From positions 1-64,000 of the forward strand of contig JAFEKR010000087.1 of assembly GCA_019022495.1 (NCBI GenBank): a stretch of DNA of 64,000 nt, given 5' to 3'. A model generated the notes under the pieces. That model saw only the letters and a program-made list of their open reading frames with translations. It made no database searches and was not told where the DNA came from. Source of the stretch: Epichloe hybrida (lineage: Eukaryota > Ascomycota > Sordariomycetes > Hypocreales > Clavicipitaceae). Of this stretch, positions 12,940 through 22,577 are shown one piece after another (position 1 is the first letter of the stretch; the number at the start of each line of letters is the position of its first letter). A program made the position numbers and the translations under genes.

Positions 12940-13437
12940 GCTGGATCATGAGCTGTATGTCGGATGACGTAGATGAGTGCCGTGCCATATATGAACCAGG
13001 GTGTCGCCACATGCAAAATAGAGCCTTGCATCGGGTCATTTAAAATGCATGCGTGGCATATTACGTGAGGTTCTTGATAATTGGCAGCTCTGATGTTTCA
13101 TGTTTACAGAATGTTTTATGTCGCATCAATAGATCAATTACAGATTGGGAATTTCGTTTACACTTTTTATTGCCGTGGAGGCACAACTAATGCTGCACTG
13201 GCGTGAGTGAAAAGGCTTTTCACGCGGTCCAAGCTAAGTCAATTGACGTCGTAGTCAATTTGGAGTCGACTTCGGGAAATTCCCATCTCAGACCATCTAA
13301 TTTCGTTCTCATTGGTGCCAGCCCGGAAAAGGGGGACATCAAGACTCGTCACACTAGTTACTAATATTCAATCGCTTCAACAATCATCAAATCCAACCTT
13401 TTCAGACGTAAGAGTCTGCGAGTTATTACATCCTCCC
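12940..13437. other. Convergent 3' flanks (PLC1 and repeat-protein gene)
   Basis: Nearly 500 bases between two gene ends pointing at each other. AT-rich with possible poly(A) signals, no coding pattern and no repeat of note. Confidence 0.4.
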
Positions 13438-14621
13438 TTAGTAATCATCGCTACGTCCCTGCTTGTCGCGTCCCTTTTCAGACAGTTTGTCATTGCCCAG
13501 GGCATTGCCAACCTTCTCGAGGAGCTTGCCAGCAGTGCTGCCACCGCCGCGGTTGTTCTCGTCGTCGTCACGACGGCTTGAACCGTATGAATCATTGCCG
13601 CCGGAGCCATAGCTGTCCGTGTTACCAGAAGACCCGTAGCTGTCATTGTCGCCGGCACGACCTGAAGAGCCATATGTGTTGCTGCCTCCGGTACGACCAG
13701 AAGAACCGAAGCTGTCATCGGCATCGTTGCCTGATGAGCCGAGACCTCCAGTGCGACCGGAAGAACCATATGAAGAGTCGTTGCCACCAGTTCGGCCAGA
13801 TGCACCAAAGCTATCATTGCCACCGGTGCGACCAGATGACCCGTAGCTGTCATCATTGTCGCGGCCAGAAGAGCCGAGACCTCCAGTGCGACCGGAGGAG
13901 CCATATGAGGAATCATTGCCGCCGGTGCGGCCAGACGATCCATATGTGTCACTGTCACCTGTTCGGCCAGATGAACCGAAAGCGCTGCCATGTCCAGTAC
14001 GGCCAGATGACCCGTAGCTGTCATTGGCATCGTTGCCTGATGAGCCCAAGCCTCCTATGCGACCAGAGGAGCCATATGAGGAATCATTGCCGCCGTTGCG
14101 GCCAGACGACCCGTATGTGTCACTGTCACCGGTTCGGCCAGATGAGCCGAAAGCGCTGCCACCTCCAGTACGGCCAGATGACCCGTAGCTGTCGTCATCT
14201 TCGCGGCCAGAAGAGCCGAGACCTCCAGTGCGACCGGAAGAACCATACGAGTCGCCACCACCGGTGCGGCCGGAGGAGCCAAGTGCATCATTGCCGGAGG
14301 AGCCTAGGGTATCGGTGTCACGTCCGGAGGAGCCATATAAGTCGTTGCCACCTGTACGGCCAGAAGACCCATAAGAATCATTGTCACGGCGGTTGGATGA
14401 GCCCTGACGCATGTTAGTCGTGCACTGATTATGTGCATGCAAGGTAGTAAGTGATGATACAAAACTTACGTAGCTGTCGTTGTTACCGCCGTAGCTGGAC
14501 TGAGTCGTGCATCAGTATGGGTGATTACGAGCACTGCGGGGTAGCTTCTCGTGAACTCAAAGAGGGCATTGAATAATGAAGTTGAAGTAGTACTTACGTT
14601 GTCGTTGTCGTCGTAAGACAT
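13438..14621 (-). CDS. SSGRTGG-repeat hydrophilic protein (DDR48-like)
   Basis: Three exons: 14621-14598 (MSYDDNDN), 14499-14470 (SSYGGNNDSY) and 14403-13438, all phase 0 with GTAAGT donors, giving about 339 residues. Almost the whole protein is a degenerate repeat built on SYGSSGRTGG, DTYGSSGRTGG and LGSSGNDA, rich in Ser, Gly, Asp, Asn and Tyr and nearly free of hydrophobic residues. It ends in a separate charged tail, KLLEKVGNALGNDKLSEKGRDKQG, which resembles the amphipathic helices of stress or CsbD-like proteins. The composition recalls yeast Ddr48 (SYGSSNN repeats), a stress-inducible protein of unclear biochemical role; that similarity is compositional and may be convergence. Disorder is likely. 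No signal peptide. A TATATAA sits at 14757-14751, about 130 bases upstream, as expected of an inducible gene. The plus-strand open frames here are antisense reads of the repeat. Confidence 0.82.
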
Positions 14622-15520
14622 TATGGAGTTGGTAGTTGTTTGAGGGGTGGTTTGATGTAGATGTATATTCTTTTGATTTGAGAGTATTGCGAAGTTCAGT
14701 CGTCAAAGTCAGATGCTCGAGGCTATGTCAAACGCCTTTGGGCCTCGAGCTTATATACGTATATGCACACACACATATATATATATATGAGGTATGTAAT
14801 GGGGAAAACAAGCTGGGTCCAGCCCGATCTGGGGGCTCTTGGATCGAACGAATCCCCAGCTCTGATGGTCCCCCCAAGTTGCAACGCCACACAAAGTTCG
14901 CGGCCATCATAGACGCCGAAACAACATGACTGTGGCCTGGTTCAGCTGAATATCCGTCATTTTGAGCTGTAGCTGATCCACTGGCGCGCAGGAGCCGTGG
15001 GTCCAGGGAGCTTCGTGAGCTCTAGCACTCGGAATCATCCGTTTACCAGGCCAAGAGGGTCACACCTGTAGAAGAGGACAAATTTGCAAGGTAGAGTTCT
15101 GAGAAAACACGTCGAGACTTAATCATGGCCATGGCACAAGCCGTGGGAATTTGCATGCTTCACTGCGCAGTGATGTCGTCATCATCGGAGCACGTGTCAA
15201 GTCCATCTCCTCCTTCCTGCTCATCCAAACCATAGGGAAGGAAAGAGCTACCCTGGCGGTCTGGCGGGGTAAAACAATCAATCAATCCCTTTGGCTTCCA
15301 ATCATGCCACGACGGATCATGCTGCTGCGTTGTCCCTCCACCCATGCGCGAGACTATTGCACAACGCAGGGAATGAATGGGATGCGCATGAGAATTGTGG
15401 CAGTACGTGGTTGGTACGGATCACATGTCGGCAAAATGTGCGACCTTGACAGGATTAGTTTCAAGGCATTCCTCCGACTCCCATCCACAGAATCGTCGGG
15501 CTCTGAATCGCTCCGCTACC
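14622..15520. promoter_or_regulatory. Divergent intergenic region with a TATA box
   Basis: A 900-base region between the repeat-protein gene and the kinase-like gene. It holds a TATATAA on the minus strand (14757-14751) suited to the repeat-protein gene, and an (AC)/(AT) dinucleotide run at about 14763-14788. Nothing coding is recognised before 15521. Confidence 0.5.
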
Positions 15521-16638
15521 ATGTCCCGGGCCAGGTATGATCTCGACAGATCCATTGCCGCATTTTTTTCGAGCTCAGGAACAATCGCGACTAGGGAGCT
15601 ATGCGACGAATTTGCTAGACGTGAGTTTGGGGAAGCAGTCTATCCTGTTCCCCTCCAGGGTATGGGGAGCTATACCGTGAAGGCAGGACCTGATAGAATC
15701 GTCCAGTTTCGAGAGCAGAGTAACTCGCTAGATGAGGAGAAGCTGGCGTTGGCTAGGGCGGCTCATCCCGAGATCGTGGCTACCTGTACTTCACACGGGC
15801 TCATCGGTGGATTACCGTCAGATCCCGAAGCGAAGTCAGCGCTCGCGATATACGTGATGAGCAACCTGCCAGGAACTAACTACATCTACTTGCGCAGCTC
15901 TTTGGCAGACAATCCTCCACTCCAGCTCGTTACCATGAAAAGTCTGGCGAGGTTTGTAATAGATGCCATCTACATCTTCGTTTCGCGCCGGCTAACACGA
16001 CGGAAAACAGATTTTTTGCACAATCTTGGCTGCACGGAAGGCCAGCAGACCAGGTCCAAACGCGTACCACCGTTGATGAATGTGCTATCATGTTCCGCCA
16101 TCTCTCTGAAAACATCCCCTCTCGCTTCAAACCGCATGTCGCCAAAGTACAAGACATTCTTCCAATTCTCCGTTCCGGGGAACATCCAGTGGTTCTCACC
16201 CACGGCGATCTGAATGAGATGAACATTTTGGTCGACCACACCAGCGGCAAGATTACCGGAGTTGTTGACTGGGCTGAGGCTAGTTTCCAGCCGTTTGGCT
16301 TCGCGCTTTACGCGCTGGATAATGCTCTAGGCAGCATGGGTCCTGATGGGTGGGAATATTTCGACAACGCCGAGTTTCTATGGGACGAATTCTGGAGAAC
16401 CTTTATTGGGTTGGTCGGGGGACTGTCCGCATCTCAGATGAAGTCTATTCGGCTGGCGAGAGTAGCCGGATTGCTCATTCGGTACGGCACCGCCTACGAT
16501 AGGGGAATCGGGGGGGGAATGGTTGGTGTCCGAGATCCGTTGGATGCCTCTCTTCAATATCTCGACGCACTTCTTTCGCACTCTGGAACCTTAAATAAAG
16601 CTTGCCCCCTTTCAATGCATGATGACCAGTTAGTATGA
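15521..16638 (+). CDS. APH-family small-molecule kinase-like protein
   Basis: Two exons, 15521-15951 and 16011-16638, joined in phase (donor GTTTGT, branch GCTAAC, acceptor AACAG), give about 352 residues. It has the aminoglycoside phosphotransferase/choline-kinase fold signature: the catalytic loop HGDLNEMNILVD (His 208, Asp 210, Asn 215) and the metal-binding aspartate in GVVDWAEA (Asp 230). The N-lobe is weak; a G-GSYTVK-like strand near residue 45 could serve nucleotide binding. Such genes are abundant and fast evolving in filamentous fungi, and most have no known substrate; calling it an antibiotic-resistance gene would be wrong without assay. The frame is open upstream to 15395, but the ATG at 15521 begins the recognisable protein. 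The C-terminal 15 residues look like a poorly conserved tail. Confidence 0.8.
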
Positions 16639-17233
16639 TCACACAAAACTTCATTTTCAGTTGAGATGACCCCGGCTACTAAGCGTGTCTCTTATGCCGT
16701 GTAACACGAATGAGATTGGCACTGCGTTTGGAGAATAAAAGTAAAGGTATTTATTTACTCCGTATAATCCGTATCATGGGCTTATTTAGCTGACGAACGA
16801 GGTACCGTCGAGCTTGAGCACTCCAATCGGCTATCATCCTTACGAGTGACTGGCACGTAGCCCTATGCAAAATAGGAGGCCTGATATCAGGTGCGCTGTG
16901 AAACCAACATAGCCTTATAACCGGATTTTCAAACCCTTCTCTTATAATCCGCAGAGCACTTCCCCTTCAGTCTTCTTAACCCTCGTATTAAGAGGTGCTT
17001 TCTTAGGCAAATTACCCCGCAGCCATCACTGCGGCAATCATTGACCCGACGACCCATTGAAGAGAAGGCCCCAGCGAAAGCCACCTACACCACGCTGAGC
17101 AATGCTCCAACTATCGTGTACAAAAAGGTGTACGTTGACATTGTCGTGGAACCTCGTTTGTCATTCTACCTATCACTATACTGACGCCGAGTTCAAAAAT
17201 GTCATCATCGCTCATCTGAGTCATCTCACAATA
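16639..17233. other. Convergent 3' flanks
   Basis: About 600 bases between the kinase-like gene and the end of the peroxin gene. It contains one copy of the TACTCCGTA motif (16756-16764). No coding pattern is seen. Confidence 0.4.
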
Positions 17234-19297
17234 TTACAACCGACTAGACGTAGCATCACCATTCAGCGCGCCACTCATCACCAGCGGCTGCGGCTGCGGC
17301 GCATTACCAAACAAGACCAACTCCCTGCCTCCTTTAGTTCCCCACCATGCGACGCCAATTGTCGACCTCTCGACATCCATCTCCCCATTCACCAGGACGT
17401 CCCAGAACCTCTTCTTCACCGATGCATTCAACCGCGGATCTTCGATCTCACTCATCGCCAGCGCTGTGATGCCAAGCCATTCCTCTACCAATGGTAGAGG
17501 CAAGAACGGCAGAGAATCGATGAGCGTCATGACTAGAGCGCTTTGCTCGGACAGTGCTTCTTGTTGCGTCTCTTCCAGGGCTCCAGCGACTGAGTCGAGA
17601 TTTCGGGCAAGGGATTGGGTACTGGCGGTTGATAACTTGGTGCGCAACATCTCCAACAGTGTTTCTGACAAGTGTGGATCCATAGCTGCAATGGGAAAGG
17701 GAGGTGACACGATTTCCATGACGGTTTTGAAAGCGACTCGGAACTGCCGTGGTGATATGTGTAGGGGAAAAGATTCGAAGAGCTTGACGATGTAGAATGG
17801 CGTCATCTTGATGGTGAGTGCACTATGTTGAGGACATGACAGAACTGACAGGATCGCGCTGTGGGCGGATTCAAATATGTCCGTCATGGAAGGGGCCATG
17901 GGCCCTTCTTGAGATAGGTAAGCAATGGCGGGTTTGACAATCAACGCCTCACACGCGTCAGTAGACAATGAAAGGGGAAGATGTTCTGCAACGTTGAGAT
18001 AGTACAGATCCAGTGTTTTGAGGAGGTGTGTCGAGGGGATGAGTAGTGCGTCTGTTGGACGTATCTCCCTCAGGAACGTCTCTGTGGCGAGCGCATCGCG
18101 ACTGAGAACATCGAGAGACGTCATATACGCGAATGTGTAGACTTGAAAGGCCCCATTGCCGTTCCTGTTGGAGATGAAGAACATGTTGCGCAGGATCTGC
18201 AACGACTTTGAGGCAATGCCGCACGCCATGCCGTGCATGAGCATGTGCGGGTCCAGCAGACTTCGAGCAACGATGGCTTGCAAAACAGCCGTGGTGCTGA
18301 ACAGGAGCTTTTTGAAGACTTGCCACAAGAGTGGCCAGGTGGTCTGCGCAGTCTCTGGACTCAAAGCAGAGGCTTCAGATGCGGAGTCAATCTCACTGAA
18401 GCGGTTCTTCTGCCAAGTGTCGAGGACTCGGCTCGTGAAGACCAGGAGCGCGTCCTGCGCCTGCAATACGACTGTAGTGTCTTTGGCATGCTGCACAGCA
18501 AACGCCGCCAGCCTCGACAGAGGCCCCATGTTGGCCACCAGAGGTTGCTTCTCCATCTCTCGTAGAAGATTGCAAGAGGTGGACTGCGCTGACCATGACA
18601 ACACATGACCGGATTGTAGCGTTGTGTCATGGTCGACCGATCTAAGAAACTGCGCGTCGCAAAAGCCTTCTTCCCCGGTGATGGCCCAGACGGCAATGGG
18701 GAGCAGCGCGTCGCAATCCAGTTGAGCTTGATGGTGTTCTGAGAGAAGCGGGAAAACGAAGTTGAGGGCCGTGACAATGGATGCAGCAGCGGTTGGTCCG
18801 TCCTCGATGTTGCCTTCGAGTGCAAGATTGGCAGCCATAACCACAGCTTGCTCCAGCGTGTTGCGCAGGGCTCTGGGTTACGCATGCCTATCATTTCCCT
18901 CCATTCCCATCAAGACACCCGCCAAGACAAGTAGATGCTGCCACCGTCTTGATCTGTCGTCGGCTCCTTTGACCACGGCGCGAGTCCACTCTTCGCATCC
19001 GAGACCACTACCGTCAACGGGTCCTTTGCGCTTGGCGGCTTCGACTTCATTGTCGCGAATCCGTACGGCGGCAGTATTATAGATGCTGATGACTCGGAGG
19101 GCCGTCCGGGGCCCATCTTGGCGGTGCCAGATGGCCGGTGCAGTGAGGAGCTGCGAGGTGAGGACTCCGAGGTTCAGCGGATTCGAGAGATGGGTGAGCA
19201 GATGGACCGTGGTGCCAATTATCTGATCAGTCTTCGCGGCATCGTGGACATCTTGGTAGTACTGGAGAACAGTATTGAGAAGTTTATCGGCGGGCAT
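17234..19297 (-). CDS. PEX8: Pex8-like peroxisome biogenesis protein, interrupted by an in-frame stop
   Basis: The frame runs from the ATG at 19297 (MPADKLLNTVLQYYQDV) to TAG at 17236-17234, about 687 codons. The same frame is kept on both sides of a single TAA at 18880-18878, after residue 139. Reading resumes as PRALRNTLEQAVVMAANLAL and continues for 536 residues from the next Met with no further stop. The N-terminal pattern (LTHLSNPLNLGVLTSQLLTAPAIWH) is what I recall of filamentous-fungal Pex8, an intraperoxisomal organiser of the import machinery. The extreme C-terminus is SRL, a PTS1 tripeptide, consistent with a lumenal protein. The stop could be removed by a 48-base intron with a poor acceptor (GTGTCT...CAGAG), could be a sequence error (TTA to TAA), or could be a real null mutation. 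No clean intron fits. Family call moderate; intactness uncertain. Confidence 0.7.
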
Positions 19298-19610
19298 GGC
19301 GGTGCATGGGGGCTACGCCCTGACGACTGCACAGTTGGTTGTGTTGTTGTTGTTGTAGCCATTGCCGAGGCTGCAGGATCAAAGCTTCTGTTTTCAGCTC
19401 CCTCAAAGTACCCCCGTACCCCCGTACTCCTTCTAGTGGGGCACTCCGACAAGCCACGCAGAGCTGCGTCAACGATTCATCAGCTTCATCATCAACAGCC
19501 TCTCGGGATTGGGCCCAAGCTCCAGGGTTCCAAGCTAAAAGCCATGTTGGAATCACGGAGAACGTGAATTCATATCCCTCGCTGGCCTGCCCTCCCTGGC
19601 GTCGACCACA
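19298..19610. promoter_or_regulatory. Divergent intergenic region PEX8-like/TMEM170
   Basis: A compact 313-base region between two divergent start codons. It contains a (TTG)-rich run near 19330-19355 and a CCCCCGTACC duplication near 19410-19425. No other gene. Confidence 0.45.
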
Positions 19611-20096
19611 ATGGCTCACCCTGGTGACCCGCCACCAAACTACGAGACGCCATCCTTTCCCTCGCTCAATATCAGAACCCTCCAAGATCGAACACCGAAC
19701 CGAACCTATACACTGTACCACATCTCGGATGTATGGCAGTTCACGGTCCTATGGACATTGATCACCTATGCAGCTTTTCACCTTGGCGCGGTGCTTGTAG
19801 CCTTGTTCAACCATGGCTTGAAGAAGTCGTCGTGGCGGTTTCTATGGGCGGTTCCGGTCACATACCTTTTCATTGCAGGCATCGAGGCAATCATTTCAGG
19901 AAGCATTGTTGGTATCATGTGAGTGCTTTTGGGTCTAGAGGCATGGGACTGTCGTGGCTGACGGCAACATAGACTTGGAGCCGTGTACAAAGCCGGATAC
20001 TACGAGATGAACACTTGGATACCCTGCACTTGGGGGTTTATCAACGTCTTGGTCCTGATCATCTCCTCGTTTTCGGTGCAAGGCGGCGGCCTCTGA
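19611..20096 (+). CDS. TMEM170-family integral membrane protein
   Basis: Two exons, 19611-19918 and 19973-20096 (donor GTGAGT, acceptor CATAG), give 143 residues with three or four hydrophobic segments: about 40-66 (VWQFTVLWTLITYAAFHLGA), 75-103 (FLWAVPVTYLFIAGIEAIIS) and 120-138 (WGFINVLVLIISSF). The spliced block GIMLGAVYKAGYYEM matches the GVYKAxxxEM pattern of the TMEM170 family. In animals that family shapes the ER and nuclear envelope; its role in fungi is largely untested. The first 38 residues are polar and Pro-rich. Short length and conserved topology support a real, complete gene. Confidence 0.78.
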
Positions 20097-21269
20097 ACAA
20101 CGATGAAGAGCGCTGCGATTAATTGAAACAACAATGCGGGCCGCAATTTCTGGATTACATGGCTAATGTCATGCCGTGCGTCTCGCGATATGATGCAAAA
20201 GATTGATCCTAGCCGGTGGTCGATAAATTGACTTCCGCCGCATTGAGGTCTCAAGCTTACACATAGCAAGTTATGCCAGAATTTTAGCCAATTAAACGTA
20301 CAATCTGATCTGTGCTGGACATCTGAAGATGAAGCGAGTTGGCGTTGGAGGATCATAAGAGCCAAGCAATGGATAGGAAGATACAATCACATACGCCGAA
20401 AGCCCATTCTGCCGCATACTTTTACACGATGGACTGTGCCACTGACTGCTCGTTGTCAAATGTGACTTGGATCCTCGAAAACATAGAGACAGACAAAAAA
20501 AAAAAAAAAAAAAGAATACATACAACACCGGGAATTCGCTGGTCGTCTCCGACCCAACTACTAATCCGGCGCTCGCTAGATTCTCATGGGAGATCGGACG
20601 GGTTCCTGATGTTTGCCAGCGGCTGTGGTTGTATGTGATTGTCCCAGGTAGTAAATTGAACTATGGAGGAGAGTTTGTCACATGGCCAACATCAGGTCTT
20701 CATCTTGCCTTGACCATGTGGATTCCACTATTATTATGCAGGCTACTTACTATGCACTGAAGCCAAGCCTTTGATGGGCTGCAGAGACTCTCTTCTCGGT
20801 TGTCTCAATATCCTGTGTCTCAAGGTTCACGGAGTATATCATCCCTTATTGCGGCTGATGGCCAGGCCACTGAGCAGACCAGCACATTACTATTGCACAT
20901 AATTCCAGACGGTTATTTCGCCGCGATACTCGGTAGAGTTGGCGTTTCCCACCATCGTTCAGTTCCGTGCCGCCCCACCAGCCACGCCTCAAATGCCAAA
21001 ACCAATCAATCTACGGATTATTGTTTGACTTCAGCCACTCTCCGCTCCGTGCTTCGTTGAAAGCCCAACAAACAATCGCAACAGCAACTCCAGGTAAACT
21101 CGCCAAATGGCCACATGACAATTTTCAACTCATGGACAAGACAAGACAAACTCTCATCATGAGCCCAACCCCAAGTTTCTTTTTCTTTTTCTTTCCGATC
21201 AGTCAAACTCTCCTACTTCCAGCTACACATCTTGCCTGAAAGGACCAAAGCTGTCCGTCCACCACAACC
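20097..21269. other. Intergenic, upstream of STE14
   Basis: Nearly 1.2 kb without a supported gene. A poly(A) tract of about 20 bases lies at 20495-20513 and a T-rich tract at 21179-21196, close to the STE14 start. The open frames here are short and lack codon pattern. Confidence 0.4.
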
Positions 21270-22139
21270 ATGGCATCAGATTTCGCCGCCAACACCGAGC
21301 ATCATGCTCAAGCAACAACGTCATCTCAACACCACCACCCATCATCACCCCTCGACTTCAACCACAGACATACCATCCCTCCCCGCCAACACGTCTCCAA
21401 CGGCGCCGCGCAGACCTTGAATATCAAGCCCATCTACCCGAACCAGCCCATGTCCCTCTCGGGCATATCCCTCCGCGCCTTCGTCCTCGGAGCCGTCTTC
21501 TCGTCAGCCCTCTCGGCCACCCTCCTCGCCCTACTCCTGACGTCCTCGCCCCTCTGGCGCATCCCCTTCTTCATCTCGGCCCTCTCCCTCTTCCACTTCC
21601 TCGAGTTCTGGACCACCGCCGCGCGCAACACCCCCGAGGCCACCGTCTCCGCCTTCCTCCTCGCAGCCAACTGGCCCGCGTACCCAATCGCCCACACAAT
21701 GGCCTGCCTGGAATGCCTCGTCACAAACACCCTGTTCGCCAACCGCCGCTGGGCGCCGCCCCACACGGCTGCCCTGTCCCTCGCCCTCGGACTGCTCATG
21801 GTGGCGGCAGGACAGGCCGTGCGGTCCATGGCCATGATGCACGCGGGGACGAGCTTCAACCACACCGTGCAGACGAGGAAAGCCGACTCGCACACTCTGG
21901 TGACGACGGGCGTGTACGCCCTGTGCAGACACCCTAGCTACTTTGGCTTCTTCTACTGGGGCCTGGGCACGCAGATGGTTCTGGGCAACGCCTTCTGCTT
22001 CGTCGGGTACGCGTACGTGCTGTCGAGGTTCTTCAGCGGTCGGGTCAGGGTGGAAGAGGGGAAGCTCGTCGAGTTCTTCGGCGGCGAGTACCTGAGGTAT
22101 AGGGCGAGAGTCGGTACGATGATGCCGTTTGTGGGCTGA
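21270..22139 (+). CDS. STE14: Protein-S-isoprenylcysteine O-methyltransferase
   Basis: A single exon of 289 codons with a strong start context (CAACCATGG). The enzyme methylates the C-terminal prenylcysteine of CaaX proteins (Ras and Rho GTPases, a-factor-type pheromones) in the ER membrane, using S-adenosylmethionine. After a polar His/Ser-rich N-terminal extension of about 60 residues come several membrane helices (about 66-85, 92-112, 125-140, 165-185). The C-terminal catalytic region carries GTSFNHTVQ..., LVTTGVYALCRHPSYFGFFYW, then the E-L-L-type ending VEEGKLVEFFGGEYLRYRARVG, all ICMT hallmarks. Length matches the family. The antisense frame of 273 codons over it is a GC-driven shadow. 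Confidence 0.95.
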   Translation: MASDFAANTEHHAQATTSSQHHHPSSPLDFNHRHTIPPRQHVSNGAAQTLNIKPIYPNQPMSLSGISLRAFVLGAVFSSALSATLLALLLTSSPLWRIPFFISALSLFHFLEFWTTAARNTPEATVSAFLLAANWPAYPIAHTMACLECLVTNTLFANRRWAPPHTAALSLALGLLMVAAGQAVRSMAMMHAGTSFNHTVQTRKADSHTLVTTGVYALCRHPSYFGFFYWGLGTQMVLGNAFCFVGYAYVLSRFFSGRVRVEEGKLVEFFGGEYLRYRARVGTMMPFVG

Positions 22140-22577
22140 TGGGGTGTTGTACGCTCGCTCGCAGAGCTTGTGATTATGGTATTTCATGCAAAAGTATGCA
22201 AATGCAGCAAATGCAAGCGAGAAAAGCAGTGCAGTGCAGGGAACGCCTTGTACACAAATAATCGATGCAGTCGTACAGATCGGCAGACAATAGGACATTT
22301 TACCAGCATCGAGCCGTGTCCGTCCGTAACGACATGCCATTCCAGTGTGCACTCAGACTCACAAGCGGGCAGTCAGTCAGCTGTTTGCATGGTTGTGCAT
22401 CTATCTATCTTACTCACACGATGTCGCAGATGAAGCGTCTCATATATGGTGTTGGGCTGCGACATAATGGTACTGGTGTATTTGTACTACGCAGTTATCT
22501 TTATTACGCGAGGCCACGAGAGAATAATAACCAAATCCACGTCATAACGGTCGTGTCTTATGAAACCCACCAACACC
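22140..22577. other. Convergent 3' flanks (STE14 and DGAT gene)
   Basis: About 440 bases between two convergent gene ends. Nothing recognised beyond ordinary untranslated sequence. Confidence 0.4.

Noticed and set aside
13578..14417. Plus-strand frame of 279 codons rich in Cys, His and Arg
   Set aside because: It is the antisense reading of the SSGRTGG repeat; the periodic content comes from the DNA repeat itself.
14755..14930. Possible tRNA-like sequence near GGATCGAACGAATCC
   Set aside because: A GATCGAACGAATCC stretch resembles a T-loop, but no acceptor stem, D-arm or anticodon arm could be paired around it.
15521..16638. Aminoglycoside resistance gene
   Set aside because: Shares the APH fold only; fungal members of this superfamily are numerous and the substrate is unknown.
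21531..22352. Minus-strand open frame of 273 codons over STE14
   Set aside because: Composition is His/Arg/Gly-rich from antisense GC-rich codons; STE14 on the plus strand explains the whole region.
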